Below are positions 44,799-52,262 of a stretch of 64,000 nt of DNA, one piece after another. The position numbers and the translations under genes are program-made. How positions within the stretch are numbered: position 1 is the stretch's first letter; each line of letters begins with the position of its first letter. Origin of the DNA: a virus; IMG/VR virus record IMGVR_UViG_3300026292_000004, positions 26,509 through 90,508 of that record; one strand, 5' to 3'. Below the pieces are notes generated by a model. The model worked only from the letters and a program-made list of their open reading frames with translations, did not search any database and was not told the origin of the DNA.

Positions 44799-45217
44799 TA
44801 TTCCGCCCGTTGTAAAATAAAGTCTATAGTCTGCGTTAGAGGTTGACCGACAATACGATATTCAACGTCTACTCGTAGTTCATGATAATCATCTAGTGCT
44901 GTTATCTCAACACTAATAACTTCTACCCTAGGTTCAAAATTCCTAAGAGTATTAGTAATCTCATCTTGTAATGTATCAACTGTAAATGCATCTAAAGGTT
45001 CAAACAATAATTGATATACTTTAGAACCAACCTCTGATTGAAATAATTTCTCTCCTGGTGATGTTAGAACTAAGTTTTTCATTGCTTGTTTAATGGCAGC
45101 TGCATTCTTCAAAACAATAAGGTCTTTCGTAACTGGATTCTTTGCAAATGAATTTGCAAGATCCTGAAAACTACGAGAGACCTTAAGGTTCTTTGATGTT
45201 ATTGTCTTTAGTGCCAC
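44798..45217 (-). CDS. 25: Baseplate wedge protein gp25
   Basis: A 139-aa protein of the gp25/T6SS TssE family: VTKDLIVLKNAAAIKQAMKN, then the diagnostic GEKLFQSEVGSKVYQLLFEP and the late EYRIVGQPLTQTIDF strand. It joins sheath and baseplate wedge next to gp6. The start is GTG at 45217; it overlaps the SET-gene stop TAG by one base, which fixes this start. Length matches T4 gp25 (132 aa). Confidence 0.93.
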   Translation of the reverse strand: MALKTITSKNLKVSRSFQDLANSFAKNPVTKDLIVLKNAAAIKQAMKNLVLTSPGEKLFQSEVGSKVYQLLFEPLDAFTVDTLQDEITNTLRNFEPRVEVISVEITALDDYHELRVDVEYRIVGQPLTQTIDFILQRAE

Positions 45218-45504
45218 TATACGCTATAAAATGTATATTTTAGAGTTAACTCCTCCATTGGACCTATTGGTTTAATTACTTCTATAAAGTATCTTCCATC
45301 CTCATATTCATACTTTGCACAATTAGGATTATCACTGTGATTAATAAAACCACCTAAAGGAGTGCGTATAATTTCATCATGTAGAATAATGTGGGATAAA
45401 CCAAGTTTGGTTCCAACTGCAAGGTCTTTTCTTGAGAAAAGTCCCTGACCAGCAACAGGACTCTCACTAACGAAGAGTCCCTCTGGTAAAGCTTGATATG
45501 TCAC
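45217..45504 (-). CDS. Compact SET-domain protein
   Basis: A 95-aa protein covering a minimal SET domain. It has a GQGLFSRKDLAVG strand, the cofactor/substrate motif NHSDNPNC at residues 55-62, and a C-terminal EELTLKYTFYS (84-94) matching the EELxxxY end of SET domains. SET proteins are usually lysine methyltransferases using S-adenosylmethionine. The start is GTG at 45504. It is coupled to gp25 by a one-base overlap and preceded by a CATAAATA late promoter. A small methyltransferase acting on a virion or host protein is the simplest reading; the substrate is unknown. Small SET-like proteins of this size also occur in other phages. Confidence 0.8.
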   Translation of the reverse strand: MTYQALPEGLFVSESPVAGQGLFSRKDLAVGTKLGLSHIILHDEIIRTPLGGFINHSDNPNCAKYEYEDGRYFIEVIKPIGPMEELTLKYTFYSV

Positions 45505-45524
45505 TTTATCATTATATCTCTTTT

Positions 45525-45532
45525 TATTTATG
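45525..45532 (-). promoter_or_regulatory. T4-type late promoter (CATAAATA)
   Basis: CATAAATA on the minus strand ends 21 nt before the GTG start at 45504 and overlaps the stop of the 44-aa gene. It would drive the SET, gp25 and gp6 genes. Confidence 0.6.
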
Positions 45533-45662
45533 CACCTTGTCCACGGTATCTCTTTTTTGCTTTATTGCGAGATGTCGCAGAGAGCTTTGTGTTCTTAGAT
45601 TTACCTTGTCTCGTCACCTTCGCAGGAGGTGCGGCATAATCTGAATTGTTATAAAGTGCCAT
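45528..45662 (-). CDS. 44-aa basic protein
   Basis: A short ORF from the ATG at 45662 to the TAA at 45528 that fills the gap between the PAAR and SET genes. The product starts MALYNNSDYAAPP and has a strongly basic C-terminal half (about 13 Lys/Arg in 30 residues, ending KKRYRGQGA). It starts 3 nt after the PAAR-gene stop, so it belongs to the operon. No family recognised; a charged tail of this kind could bind nucleic acid or another virion protein. Confidence 0.65.
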   Translation of the reverse strand: MALYNNSDYAAPPAKVTRQGKSKNTKLSATSRNKAKKRYRGQGA

Positions 45663-45665
45663 TAA

Positions 45666-46160
45666 TTAAGGACCGATCATTACGTTTGGACTACCCTGAG
45701 CAATCACAGAAAGGCACGGTGGACCTAATTGGTCGCCAACCTTACCCATTGCTAACTTATTAGCAAAAACTGTCTTTGTAGTGGCATGCATCACTCTTGT
45801 GTGACCAATACCTTTCTTATCTTCAGAAGCAAGCATACTACAATTACATACTTTAGGTCTAGGTGGTGTTTTACCACAAGGACCAACCATAATGATATTT
45901 GTACTTGATGCTCTATGCACTGTTAATACGTCCTTATCCAATATTGGTAAGATGCTATTAACAAAAACATTTCTCACATAAGGAGCAAATGGTGCTAAGA
46001 CAGTAGGTGGCCAAAAACAAACAGCATTTTTAACCGCTACAGATTTAGTGCTACATGTTAAACAAGTAGTACCACAACCAAACCAACCATGAATGTGACC
46101 ACTAATGGCTACACCATGACCAGAACAGTTTCCTCTATAAATCGCCGCAGGGACTCCCAT
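45666..46160 (-). CDS. PAAR-like spike-tip protein
   Basis: A 164-aa protein with PAAR-domain character. It begins MGVPAAIYRGNCSGHG, has several Cys and His residues in the first 50 positions (candidate metal ligands), and ends with the PAAR-like closing motif LGPPCLSVIAQGSPNVMIG. PAAR proteins cap the central spike of contractile tails and sharpen its tip. It lies between a 955-aa virion protein and the gp25/gp6 wedge genes, as expected for a hub/spike gene. An SD-like AGGAG is 5-7 nt before the ATG. The middle Cys-rich segment (KVCNCSM) is unusual. Confidence 0.78.
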   Translation of the reverse strand: MGVPAAIYRGNCSGHGVAISGHIHGWFGCGTTCLTCSTKSVAVKNAVCFWPPTVLAPFAPYVRNVFVNSILPILDKDVLTVHRASSTNIIMVGPCGKTPPRPKVCNCSMLASEDKKGIGHTRVMHATTKTVFANKLAMGKVGDQLGPPCLSVIAQGSPNVMIGP

Positions 46161-46169
46161 ATTATACTC

Positions 46170-49037
46170 CTAGGTACACTTAAAGTCAAATGGATTGCCA
46201 GCTTTGTCACAAGCTTGTCCAAATAGATAGGCACTATTAGTCAAATCGTTATAAACCAATATTTTACCTTCAACATTGAAAGCTTTACAACCTTCACCAA
46301 ATGGTCCTGTTAATGAAGAACTATATGAAACATTTCCGCTATTGGAGGGTTGACCAGAAGTACCAAAACATCCACCTGATGTATTGTCTCCACAACCACG
46401 AGGGTTTAACGGTTCCCATGCCAATTTAACGTTTATATTAGCAGTTATTCTAGAATCAGGTATGTATTGTCTCAATAGGTATTTAGTATACGCAGAGGCA
46501 CATGGAAGGTCGTAGAAAGTACCGTGAACAGTACGTACTTCCTCTTTATCAAATTTGACTAATTTCTTGCCTGAAGATGTTACTTCGGGTGCTTCTGAGT
46601 TTAAATCTATAAACTCATCCTTACGAATCTTGTCAGCATCAACAAAATCTTGCATTGTACCTGCTTCAGAAGCAAATCCCCCTGCTCTAAGTCCTTCTCC
46701 CATTCTATCATCCAAAGTTCGCCATCTTAGGTCTTCCATATCCTCTCTATCGGGCAAAGCACGTCCTACTCGCTCAGTTCTGATCACATTTGGTAAGCGT
46801 TTTAGGTCTTTTACCTCATTTTGCTGAAATTGATGCGTAACATCAGTGTAAGGAGCCTGTCCCATACCCTTTCTTATGTCATCCATCGTTAAATTTGTCT
46901 GAAAATACAGTCTGTCTAGTCCATCTGGCATATCTTCTGCGGCACGTTGCATTATTCTCTTATAATGATCGTAATCATTGATCTCAGTACCCTCAGTATT
47001 GTAATCTTTTGGTGATAATCCACTCGCAGTCACACTATCAACGAAGACCTTATCGCTAAAACGTGGTATTGATGTAATTTCTGGCCGTGCTAACGCTTCA
47101 TTTAGCGGTTCATTTTGAGGATCTTCCTCATATGTGGTGCTTGCTGCGTAAAGTTTCTGTTTTATCTCCTTATGAGTCATCGGAATTGCAATATCAATCA
47201 ATTCACCTTGCGGATACATGGATCCACTGGATTTAACTGATAAAGATGTTAAAACTCCACTAGTAAATTCGTAGTCTATGACTGCATCTATCCCAGTTTC
47301 CTTTAAAGGATGTGCAATTGTGACTATCGGTTTGCTATTTAACTTATTCCAACCCATACCACCATCAGCAATCTTCATAGATTTGATTTGTCCGTTCTCA
47401 ATCTCTATATTAGTGATCTCTGCTCGTGTTTTTATTGCTGGACCTGTATTAGTTCCATCACATGTACTGTTAACAGTAAAGGAAGTACCATTAACTGCGG
47501 TAATATATGAGTTTTCTGCAAAGAATCCTGCTCTAAAATTGTATCCTACCTTAATCCACTGCGTATCTGCACCATTGACTAGTGTAACTGTACTACTTCC
47601 TTGAGTAACCATTACATCAAGTTTCTTTACACACGTAGGTTGACGGTAATCATTGAAAGAATTAGGTTGTCTATTCAAGTCTGCGGTCATATATTGCATA
47701 GACTTGTTACGAAATTCAAAGAGACCACCCAAAAATGCGCGATCTGGAATGCCAAATCCCGCTAAAACCGTAATTTGATTACCTCTAGAGGTCGTATATG
47801 TAGTATCTTTCGCAAAATCACTGCCATCTCCGCTAAGTTCCGCAATATGATAGTTAAAATTGAGATCCATGTGCTTCACTTTCTCAACTATATGCCCATT
47901 TACGGTATCTGCTGCATTTAAAAGCGCATAATTTGCATAAGGGTTACTTGTTTGAACATCACCAATAGCAGTAACTGCCAAATTAAAGTCAATACTACCC
48001 GCACCACCTATAGGTATAGACAAGTTAAAGTTATCACCTACCTGATAGTTGATACCAGCATTCATTAATTCGTCAATATAGATTGTACTACCAACAATAG
48101 TTGCAGGATCACCAGTCGTTCTAGGCTCATAACGCATTTTAATACGCAATCCTGTACCAGTACCACTATCCAATTCATCAAATACTAGGATATATGAAGC
48201 ACCAATGTCATCTGGATCACTCCAAGGGTTCTCTGGACAGTCTATGGGTATACCATTTGAACTAGTTCCTTCCCAACAATCCGTAGCACTACCACTAGTA
48301 GGTGTTATAGAGAAATCTACTGGTCCTTGAGGTGGTGTAGTAGGTATTCCATCCTCATATCTAAAAGCAATAGCATTAGTACGTGTACCAGCAGTCCATA
48401 TAGTAGGAAAAGGATCTCTACCTTCTACAAGACTACCTTCTGCTGTTGTATACTCTACAGTAGTTGCACCTGCTTCACAGGTAAAACTCTTACAAGGGTG
48501 ACATGTTTGACCCCATGATGATGTACTACTAGTAGGATTACCATCTCCATCAGTACCACTAGTTGTTTCATCTGTATCTTCTAGGAAATAACAAGGATAT
48601 CCTGCTATAGGACGTGATGTATCAAACAAGTAGTAGAACCATTGGTCTCCCCATAGAGGTTCAAATGATATCCCTGAAGGATATCTACTCATAACACCAT
48701 ATAATGCAGGGTTGGATCCTCCCAAAGATATTATAATCTTTCCACAATCACCACCATTGCCACAATTGAAGGGTGGTGGAGCATCATCCTGTTCACATAT
48801 AGTTCCACAGTACATTACAAGGTCTCGTTCCCACTCAGGAACGTTTACTTCCTCATATTGTGTTTTATCTACTCCATCTATAGGATCATATCTTTCATGT
48901 TGAAATGGAACACCATTAGTTACCTCATCAGGTAAATTGGTCATGTTAAGTTGACCCGTGTAGATATTACCACTAGGGTCGCATCTAGCACAGTGCTTAC
49001 TATTTCTCTCAGCATTCTTATTGGTATTACACCCCAC
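46170..49037 (-). CDS. 955-aa Cys-rich virion protein upstream of the PAAR tip
   Basis: A large structural protein of unrecognised family. The N-terminus is Cys-rich (MGCNTNKNAERNSKHCARCD), and about 140-220 and 860-955 also carry many Cys. The central part (about 540-640) has Gly/Thr beta repeats similar to neighbouring tail proteins. About 680-790 is acidic and helical (ALPDREDMEDLRWRTLDD). By position, directly upstream of the PAAR gene, it could be a hub or spike component; this is inference. The start is GTG at 49037, placed by a GGAGG Shine-Dalgarno; it overlaps the preceding gene by 11 nt. Confidence 0.75.
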   Translation of the reverse strand: MGCNTNKNAERNSKHCARCDPSGNIYTGQLNMTNLPDEVTNGVPFQHERYDPIDGVDKTQYEEVNVPEWERDLVMYCGTICEQDDAPPPFNCGNGGDCGKIIISLGGSNPALYGVMSRYPSGISFEPLWGDQWFYYLFDTSRPIAGYPCYFLEDTDETTSGTDGDGNPTSSTSSWGQTCHPCKSFTCEAGATTVEYTTAEGSLVEGRDPFPTIWTAGTRTNAIAFRYEDGIPTTPPQGPVDFSITPTSGSATDCWEGTSSNGIPIDCPENPWSDPDDIGASYILVFDELDSGTGTGLRIKMRYEPRTTGDPATIVGSTIYIDELMNAGINYQVGDNFNLSIPIGGAGSIDFNLAVTAIGDVQTSNPYANYALLNAADTVNGHIVEKVKHMDLNFNYHIAELSGDGSDFAKDTTYTTSRGNQITVLAGFGIPDRAFLGGLFEFRNKSMQYMTADLNRQPNSFNDYRQPTCVKKLDVMVTQGSSTVTLVNGADTQWIKVGYNFRAGFFAENSYITAVNGTSFTVNSTCDGTNTGPAIKTRAEITNIEIENGQIKSMKIADGGMGWNKLNSKPIVTIAHPLKETGIDAVIDYEFTSGVLTSLSVKSSGSMYPQGELIDIAIPMTHKEIKQKLYAASTTYEEDPQNEPLNEALARPEITSIPRFSDKVFVDSVTASGLSPKDYNTEGTEINDYDHYKRIMQRAAEDMPDGLDRLYFQTNLTMDDIRKGMGQAPYTDVTHQFQQNEVKDLKRLPNVIRTERVGRALPDREDMEDLRWRTLDDRMGEGLRAGGFASEAGTMQDFVDADKIRKDEFIDLNSEAPEVTSSGKKLVKFDKEEVRTVHGTFYDLPCASAYTKYLLRQYIPDSRITANINVKLAWEPLNPRGCGDNTSGGCFGTSGQPSNSGNVSYSSSLTGPFGEGCKAFNVEGKILVYNDLTNSAYLFGQACDKAGNPFDFKCT

Positions 49038-49413
49038 CTAGTTTATCCTCCAAAGCAGTAAGTCTCTTTCCATGATCGGTACGAGGTGCAGGATGTGCCT
49101 GTTCCTCAAGTTCTTTCAATTTCTTATAGATCAGTTCAAAGTTCTTACCAATATTTAGATGTTCCCCTTCACCTGGAGGTTTATACATGAATAAATCTTG
49201 GTCTATTGTGGGCATTTCATTTAAAGTTTTAATGCATGCACTTATTAATTCCTCATCTTCACGTAGTCTACCCAAGATATTCTCAAACGTTTTGCATATG
49301 GCATCGTGCGCCATTGAGTTGTCTAACCAGAGACTAACACTTCTTTCCTGCATCCATGCTGGAATAGCACCTTCAATAGGATCTGTTAGATTAACGTCTT
49401 CTTTACTGAACAT
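49027..49413 (-). CDS. Unknown 128-aa protein in late operon
   Basis: A mostly helical acidic protein. It has an N-terminal amphipathic part (EGAIPAWMQERSVSLWLDN), a helical middle with paired acids, and a C-terminal coiled-coil-like helix (FELIYKKLKELEEQ). No family recognised. It overlaps the 955-aa gene by 11 nt, so the two products are probably made in fixed proportion and may interact. ATG at 49413. Confidence 0.75.
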   Translation of the reverse strand: MFSKEDVNLTDPIEGAIPAWMQERSVSLWLDNSMAHDAICKTFENILGRLREDEELISACIKTLNEMPTIDQDLFMYKPPGEGEHLNIGKNFELIYKKLKELEEQAHPAPRTDHGKRLTALEDKLGGV

Positions 49414-49453
49414 GTTTCATAATAATTGCAGAGATCGCGGGGATCGCGCCCCA

Positions 49454-49621
49454 CTATTTTTCGTCAAGTGACCTGTATACTAATAATGTTCCATCACCTT
49501 CGTCATCATACTCCAAGTGATCACCAGGACGCCACGAGAGGTCTTCTGTTAGGTCTTCAGGTAGGTTTAGATACAATCTACCTTCATCGTCCTCTTGCAG
49601 TGTTAATTGGAATCTTTTCAT
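49454..49621 (-). CDS. AbrB/MazE-like small DNA-binding protein
   Basis: A 55-aa protein. I place the start at the ATG at 49621 (MKRFQLTLQED) because it overlaps the preceding stop as ATGA; a longer reading from 49636 adds five residues. The sequence LNLPEDLTEDLSWRPGD followed by HLEYDDEGDGTLLVYR matches the swapped-hairpin AbrB/SpoVT fold (LPxxLxxxLxxxxGD). Such domains bind DNA as dimers, as antitoxins or transition regulators. No toxin neighbour is evident. Its place in the late operon is unusual for a regulator. Confidence 0.7.
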   Translation of the reverse strand: MKRFQLTLQEDDEGRLYLNLPEDLTEDLSWRPGDHLEYDDEGDGTLLVYRSLDEK

Positions 49622-49794
49622 GTAGGTTCGCTCCATCCTTTTTCTATGCTTGCTTTCACATCTGCGGATGCATTCACCTTATGTAGCAGAGAACTACAGT
49701 AATCTCGTCTACCTTCTGCCATATCTAGCGTAGCGTGTCTGGAATCTACGATCTTTTCTGAGGGTGTCTGAAAAAATACTGTGTATTGTGCCAT
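49618..49794 (-). CDS. Unknown 58-aa protein
   Basis: A short ORF from the ATG at 49794 to the TGA at 49618. It begins MAQYTVFFQTPSEKIVDS and has a helical C-terminal half. It is joined to both neighbours by overlaps: TAATG with the upstream gene and ATGA with the AbrB-like gene. This supports it as a real operon member. No family recognised. Confidence 0.7.
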   Translation of the reverse strand: MAQYTVFFQTPSEKIVDSRHATLDMAEGRRDYCSSLLHKVNASADVKASIEKGWSEPT

Positions 49795-49994
49795 TAGAGA
49801 GGTGCTATAGAATAATCGCGTATGTTAGGTTTGTACTTCTCCCATCTTAAGATAATCTCTTTAGAATCTTTCACTCCCGATCTTACCATGTCATCGGCAA
49901 AGGCATACATCTGAGTTGCCAAGTGCTTCTCATGGTGGATTAAAGTCTCTAGAATAAACGTTCTAGTATCTTGGAGGGATTGGGTGAATTCCAT
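49794..49994 (-). CDS. Unknown 66-aa helical protein, first late gene
   Basis: A 66-aa helical protein (MEFTQSLQDTRTFILETLIH...). The start is the ATG at 49994, which has AGGA 6 nt upstream. The frame stays open to a TTG at 50051, but that start lacks a ribosome site. It is the first gene after the TATAAATA late promoter, with an about 60-nt leader. Function unknown; a repeat of charged residues and HHEKHL suggests a helical bundle. Confidence 0.65.
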   Translation of the reverse strand: MEFTQSLQDTRTFILETLIHHEKHLATQMYAFADDMVRSGVKDSKEIILRWEKYKPNIRDYSIAPL

Positions 49995-50063
49995 TTGATC
50001 CTGTGGGGGAATTTTTAGTAGGCAAAAAAATTTTGGTCTACCCTGTACCAAACACGCAATTTT

Positions 50064-50071
50064 TATTTATA
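50064..50071 (-). promoter_or_regulatory. T4-type late promoter (TATAAATA), start of late operon
   Basis: An exact TATAAATA on the minus strand, upstream of the whole cluster of late genes that runs from 49994 to the left edge. No open frame crosses it in the reading direction. Confidence 0.75.
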
Positions 50072-50218
50072 TCTCTGGCGTTGGGGAACCTTTGTAGGTT
50101 AGGGTAGTAAGTCTTTTTAATATAAGGACGGCCGCCCCAACCGCCGAGATCCCTTAGTATGACTGCGATTTGGGGTGAGTTCTTTACATTTAGTGAGTGT
50201 GATTGCGTGTACTATGTG
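50072..50218. other. Intergenic gap at start of late operon
   Basis: About 150 nt without a supported gene, between the late promoter and the 115-aa gene. It has short inverted repeats (AACCT/AGGTT near 50090) and GC-rich patches (near 50130) unlike the AT-rich surroundings. I see no clear terminator T-run and no tRNA. Confidence 0.4.
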
Positions 50219-50566
50219 TTAGGCAACCTCTAAGGATTGCCCATCTAATAGTATCATTCCGTCAAAGAAAGATTCGGTAGCATTGTGATAACTAACAAAC
50301 CAATTCCATTGCTTTTGGAATACTTTAGCACCGTACTTTACCTCTTCTAAAATAGCATTTAGGCGAGATTTTGTCGTTACTGTTTCATAACCACAAGAGT
50401 CTAATTTGACTGCTTGAGTGTTATGATCAAAAGTCGCAATTTGATGCCCGTGGAGATAAACTTGTGAGCAATTTGTACTAGGGTTAAATGTTACTGAAGT
50501 GTTGGAAGATTGCCAGCAGTTCTTGTTAACAATTGCCCTGTTCATTTGCTGTTCAATTTTTCTCAT
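50219..50566 (-). CDS. Unknown 115-aa protein
   Basis: A protein with Trp/Tyr/Asn-rich content (NCWQSSNTSVTFNPSTNC near the N-terminus, YLHGHQIATFD in the middle, QWNWFVSYHN near the C-terminus). No family recognised; the size and promoter context are typical of a phage early gene. The ATG is at 50566, with an AAGGAG site upstream and a TTGAAC/17 nt/TATACT promoter ending 26 nt before it. Confidence 0.7.
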   Translation of the reverse strand: MRKIEQQMNRAIVNKNCWQSSNTSVTFNPSTNCSQVYLHGHQIATFDHNTQAVKLDSCGYETVTTKSRLNAILEEVKYGAKVFQKQWNWFVSYHNATESFFDGMILLDGQSLEVA

Positions 50567-50592
50567 TTAGTGCTTTGCTTGTTTACTCCTTA

Positions 50593-50621
50593 AGTATAAC
50601 CCGCCTAGGGGTACAGTTCAA
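50593..50621 (-). promoter_or_regulatory. Sigma70-like early promoter
   Basis: The -35 TTGAAC (50616-50621) and -10 TATACT (50593-50598) are 17 nt apart on the minus strand, with AAGGAG downstream. It lies immediately after repeat copy 1 and serves the 115-aa gene. Confidence 0.7.
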
Positions 50622-50622
50622 G

Positions 50623-50826
50623 TTACTTTGTGCCACTTTGTGAACTGTCTATAATGTCAATAAACCAACCGATTGATTTGATATAATCAAGGGGTGAATG
50701 TATCGGCGAATTATGTCTATTTTCGCCTCTACGGTTTCTAACACTATCCATATGCAATTCAAGGTCTGAGAGTGTATTAAACGTGCCCTGAATTACCTCT
50801 TCTGAGTTATACAAACGGTATTGCAT
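50623..50826 (-). CDS. Unknown 67-aa protein
   Basis: A small protein with no family recognised. Its start is MQYRLYNSEEVIQGTFN and its C-terminus is SQSGTK. The last 9 codons coincide with copy 1 of the recurrent 21-bp motif, so the C-terminal residues may be set by the cassette rather than by protein selection. It begins 7 nt after the stop of the next upstream gene, so both are on one transcript. Confidence 0.65.
   Translation of the reverse strand: MQYRLYNSEEVIQGTFNTLSDLELHMDSVRNRRGENRHNSPIHSPLDYIKSIGWFIDIIDSSQSGTK
50630..50651 (-). repeat. Dispersed inverted-repeat cassette, copy 1
   Basis: Minus-strand layout GACAGT, 6 nt, AGTGGCAC: an imperfect inverted repeat at the 3' end of a gene. 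It is followed by a -35/-10 promoter (50593-50621). One of seven related copies. Confidence 0.75.
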
Positions 50827-50833
50827 TTTTGGT

Positions 50834-51034
50834 TCAATTGTTTATAGGAACGTGGTAAAGATACCCCTCTGATAGTAAATGTTCTGCTCTACGGTTTATG
50901 TTAAAGTTTTCCACATGTTGCTCAGTATCTAACAAGAACTGTAGCAGGTCTATCTCATCACTTAGTGGGAAAAGTTGCTCGTTTCGTTGTAACCATCTGC
51001 TGTACAGTTCTTTATACTTAGTGGTCAAAAACAT
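50834..51034 (-). CDS. Unknown 66-aa protein
   Basis: A small helical protein (FLTTKYKELYSRWLQRNEQL..., ending YHVPINN). The ATG at 51034 abuts a TTTTCCACA box on the same strand. It lies just after a consensus TTGACA/17/TATAAT promoter, so it is probably strongly expressed early. No family recognised. Confidence 0.7.
   Translation of the reverse strand: MFLTTKYKELYSRWLQRNEQLFPLSDEIDLLQFLLDTEQHVENFNINRRAEHLLSEGYLYHVPINN
50907..50915 (+). promoter_or_regulatory. DnaA-box-like TTTTCCACA, copy 1
   Basis: A perfect 9-mer matching the TTWTNCACA DnaA-box pattern and the cyanobacterial consensus TTTTCCACA. It lies inside the 66-aa gene. Confidence 0.4.
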
Positions 51035-51042
51035 GTGGAAAA
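51034..51042 (-). promoter_or_regulatory. DnaA-box-like TTTTCCACA, copy 2 (reverse)
   Basis: TTTTCCACA on the minus strand, next to the ATG at 51034 and 119 nt from copy 1, in inverted orientation. Confidence 0.4.
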
Positions 51043-51068
51043 CTTCCTATAAGTGTTTTGATATTACC

Positions 51069-51097
51069 ATTATACCAGATATACTTAGGGATGTCAA
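51069..51097 (-). promoter_or_regulatory. Consensus sigma70-like promoter with extended -10
   Basis: The -35 TTGACA (51092-51097), a 17-nt spacer, and TGG-TATAAT (51069-51074) form a full consensus match on the minus strand. It points at the 66-aa gene about 35 nt downstream. This is the best bacterial-type promoter seen in the window. Confidence 0.8.
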
Positions 51098-51290
51098 GTA
51101 TTTAGTCTAATGTGACATTTTACTACGAAAGATTGACAATCCTTAGAGAAGTCGCTAAGGGAACGATTGTTCTGCTTAATTAACATTATTCCGTAGACTT
51201 TTCCACAGGGTTGTTAATAACTCTACCATATATTACGAATACTAACTAACAATTAAGTATTACATATATAGTCCTAGTGAGTAACACTTT
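51098..51290. other. Intergenic gap upstream of the GIY-YIG gene
   Basis: About 190 nt of AT-rich sequence with no supported gene. It holds one DnaA-box-like sequence (51199-51207) and small inverted repeats (GATTG/CAATC near 51131-51141; GAAC/GTTC near 51153-51162). A TTGACA at 51133-51138 on the plus strand lacks a convincing -10. The endonuclease gene has no clear Shine-Dalgarno. Confidence 0.4.
51199..51207 (+). promoter_or_regulatory. DnaA-box-like TTTTCCACA, copy 3
   Basis: A perfect 9-mer. The ten bases 51199-51208 are repeated at 52263-52272, so copies 3 and 4 bracket the GIY-YIG gene. Confidence 0.4.
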
Positions 51291-52262
51291 ATGTCTTTAA
51301 TCTATTCCATTACAAATACAATCAATCAGAAGAAATACATTGGTAAAACATCAAGAACTATTTCACAACGTATTAACGAACATAAGCAAATTGCATCTGG
51401 TAATAGTAACAATAAGGGTGCAATTCATCATGCTATTAGTAAGTATGGTATTGAAAACTTTTCTATTAAGTGTATAGAAGAGTGTGATACTAATAGAGAA
51501 AATGAGCGTGAAATCTATTGGATTAAGATGTTACAAACCCATGTACAATATGGTAAAGGTTATAACATGACTAAAGGTGGAGATGGTATTACTTTAGCAC
51601 GTGAAGATTGGGGCAAACATATACATTCAAAACCTGTAAGTAAGTACGACTTAAATGGTAATCACATGGAAGATTACGACTCTATGGGATTAGCGTTAAC
51701 TGCAATCCTTGGGAAAAGTAAAAGATTACATGGTAAATCTGCTATTAGAAAATGTTGTACTGGGGGACAATCTTTTGCATTTGGTTATAGATGGAGTTGG
51801 AAAGATTGTCCTCTCCCAGATGTTAGTCACTTGCGTGATTATTCCAAGGGTAAGATATACGGTATTAATAAAGATGGGCGTACTAAATGTTGGTCAACTC
51901 AATTGGATTGCGTTAAAGAAATATCAAATAACCCCAAAGATAATAGCGGGATGAGTTTATCTTTAAGCAGTGAAGTTGACGCTAAAAGATGTACTTTTGG
52001 ATGGTATTTGTTCTATGATAAGAAACAATGTGCATTTGGTAAGTTTACACCTATGGTAAAAGGTGGGAGACCTAAAGGTACAAATAAGGTGAGATTTAAG
52101 GGCGTTAAGTATAACAATCCAGAGGACATTGTTTATTACGATTCATACCTAGATCTTAAAAAAGAGTATAAGTCATATGAGAATATTTACCGTAATATTC
52201 ATAACATAGAAATGGGTAAAAAGTGGTCTAAATGTTATGATCGTCAGTGGTATAAGGTTTAG
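51291..52262 (+). CDS. GIY-YIG homing endonuclease, freestanding
   Basis: A 323-aa protein and the only plus-strand gene in the window. The N-terminal 95 residues are a GIY-YIG nuclease domain: LIYSITNTINQKKYIGKT, then an Arg in SRTISQRINEHK, a Glu in EREIYWIKML and an Asn in YNMTKGG. Residues about 115-168 (KPVSKYDLNGNHMEDYDS... GYRWSW) resemble the NUMOD1/IENR1-type DNA-binding repeats of homing endonucleases. The C-terminus is less conserved. Such genes in T4-type phages are mobile and cut a related phage's DNA. Its reversed orientation and bracketing 10-bp direct repeats fit insertion between phage genes. Confidence 0.88.
   Translation: MSLIYSITNTINQKKYIGKTSRTISQRINEHKQIASGNSNNKGAIHHAISKYGIENFSIKCIEECDTNRENEREIYWIKMLQTHVQYGKGYNMTKGGDGITLAREDWGKHIHSKPVSKYDLNGNHMEDYDSMGLALTAILGKSKRLHGKSAIRKCCTGGQSFAFGYRWSWKDCPLPDVSHLRDYSKGKIYGINKDGRTKCWSTQLDCVKEISNNPKDNSGMSLSLSSEVDAKRCTFGWYLFYDKKQCAFGKFTPMVKGGRPKGTNKVRFKGVKYNNPEDIVYYDSYLDLKKEYKSYENIYRNIHNIEMGKKWSKCYDRQWYKV

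Noticed and set aside
49995-50051. Longer start of the 66-aa gene at a TTG
   Set aside because: No Shine-Dalgarno is present; the ATG at 49994 has AGGA at the right distance.
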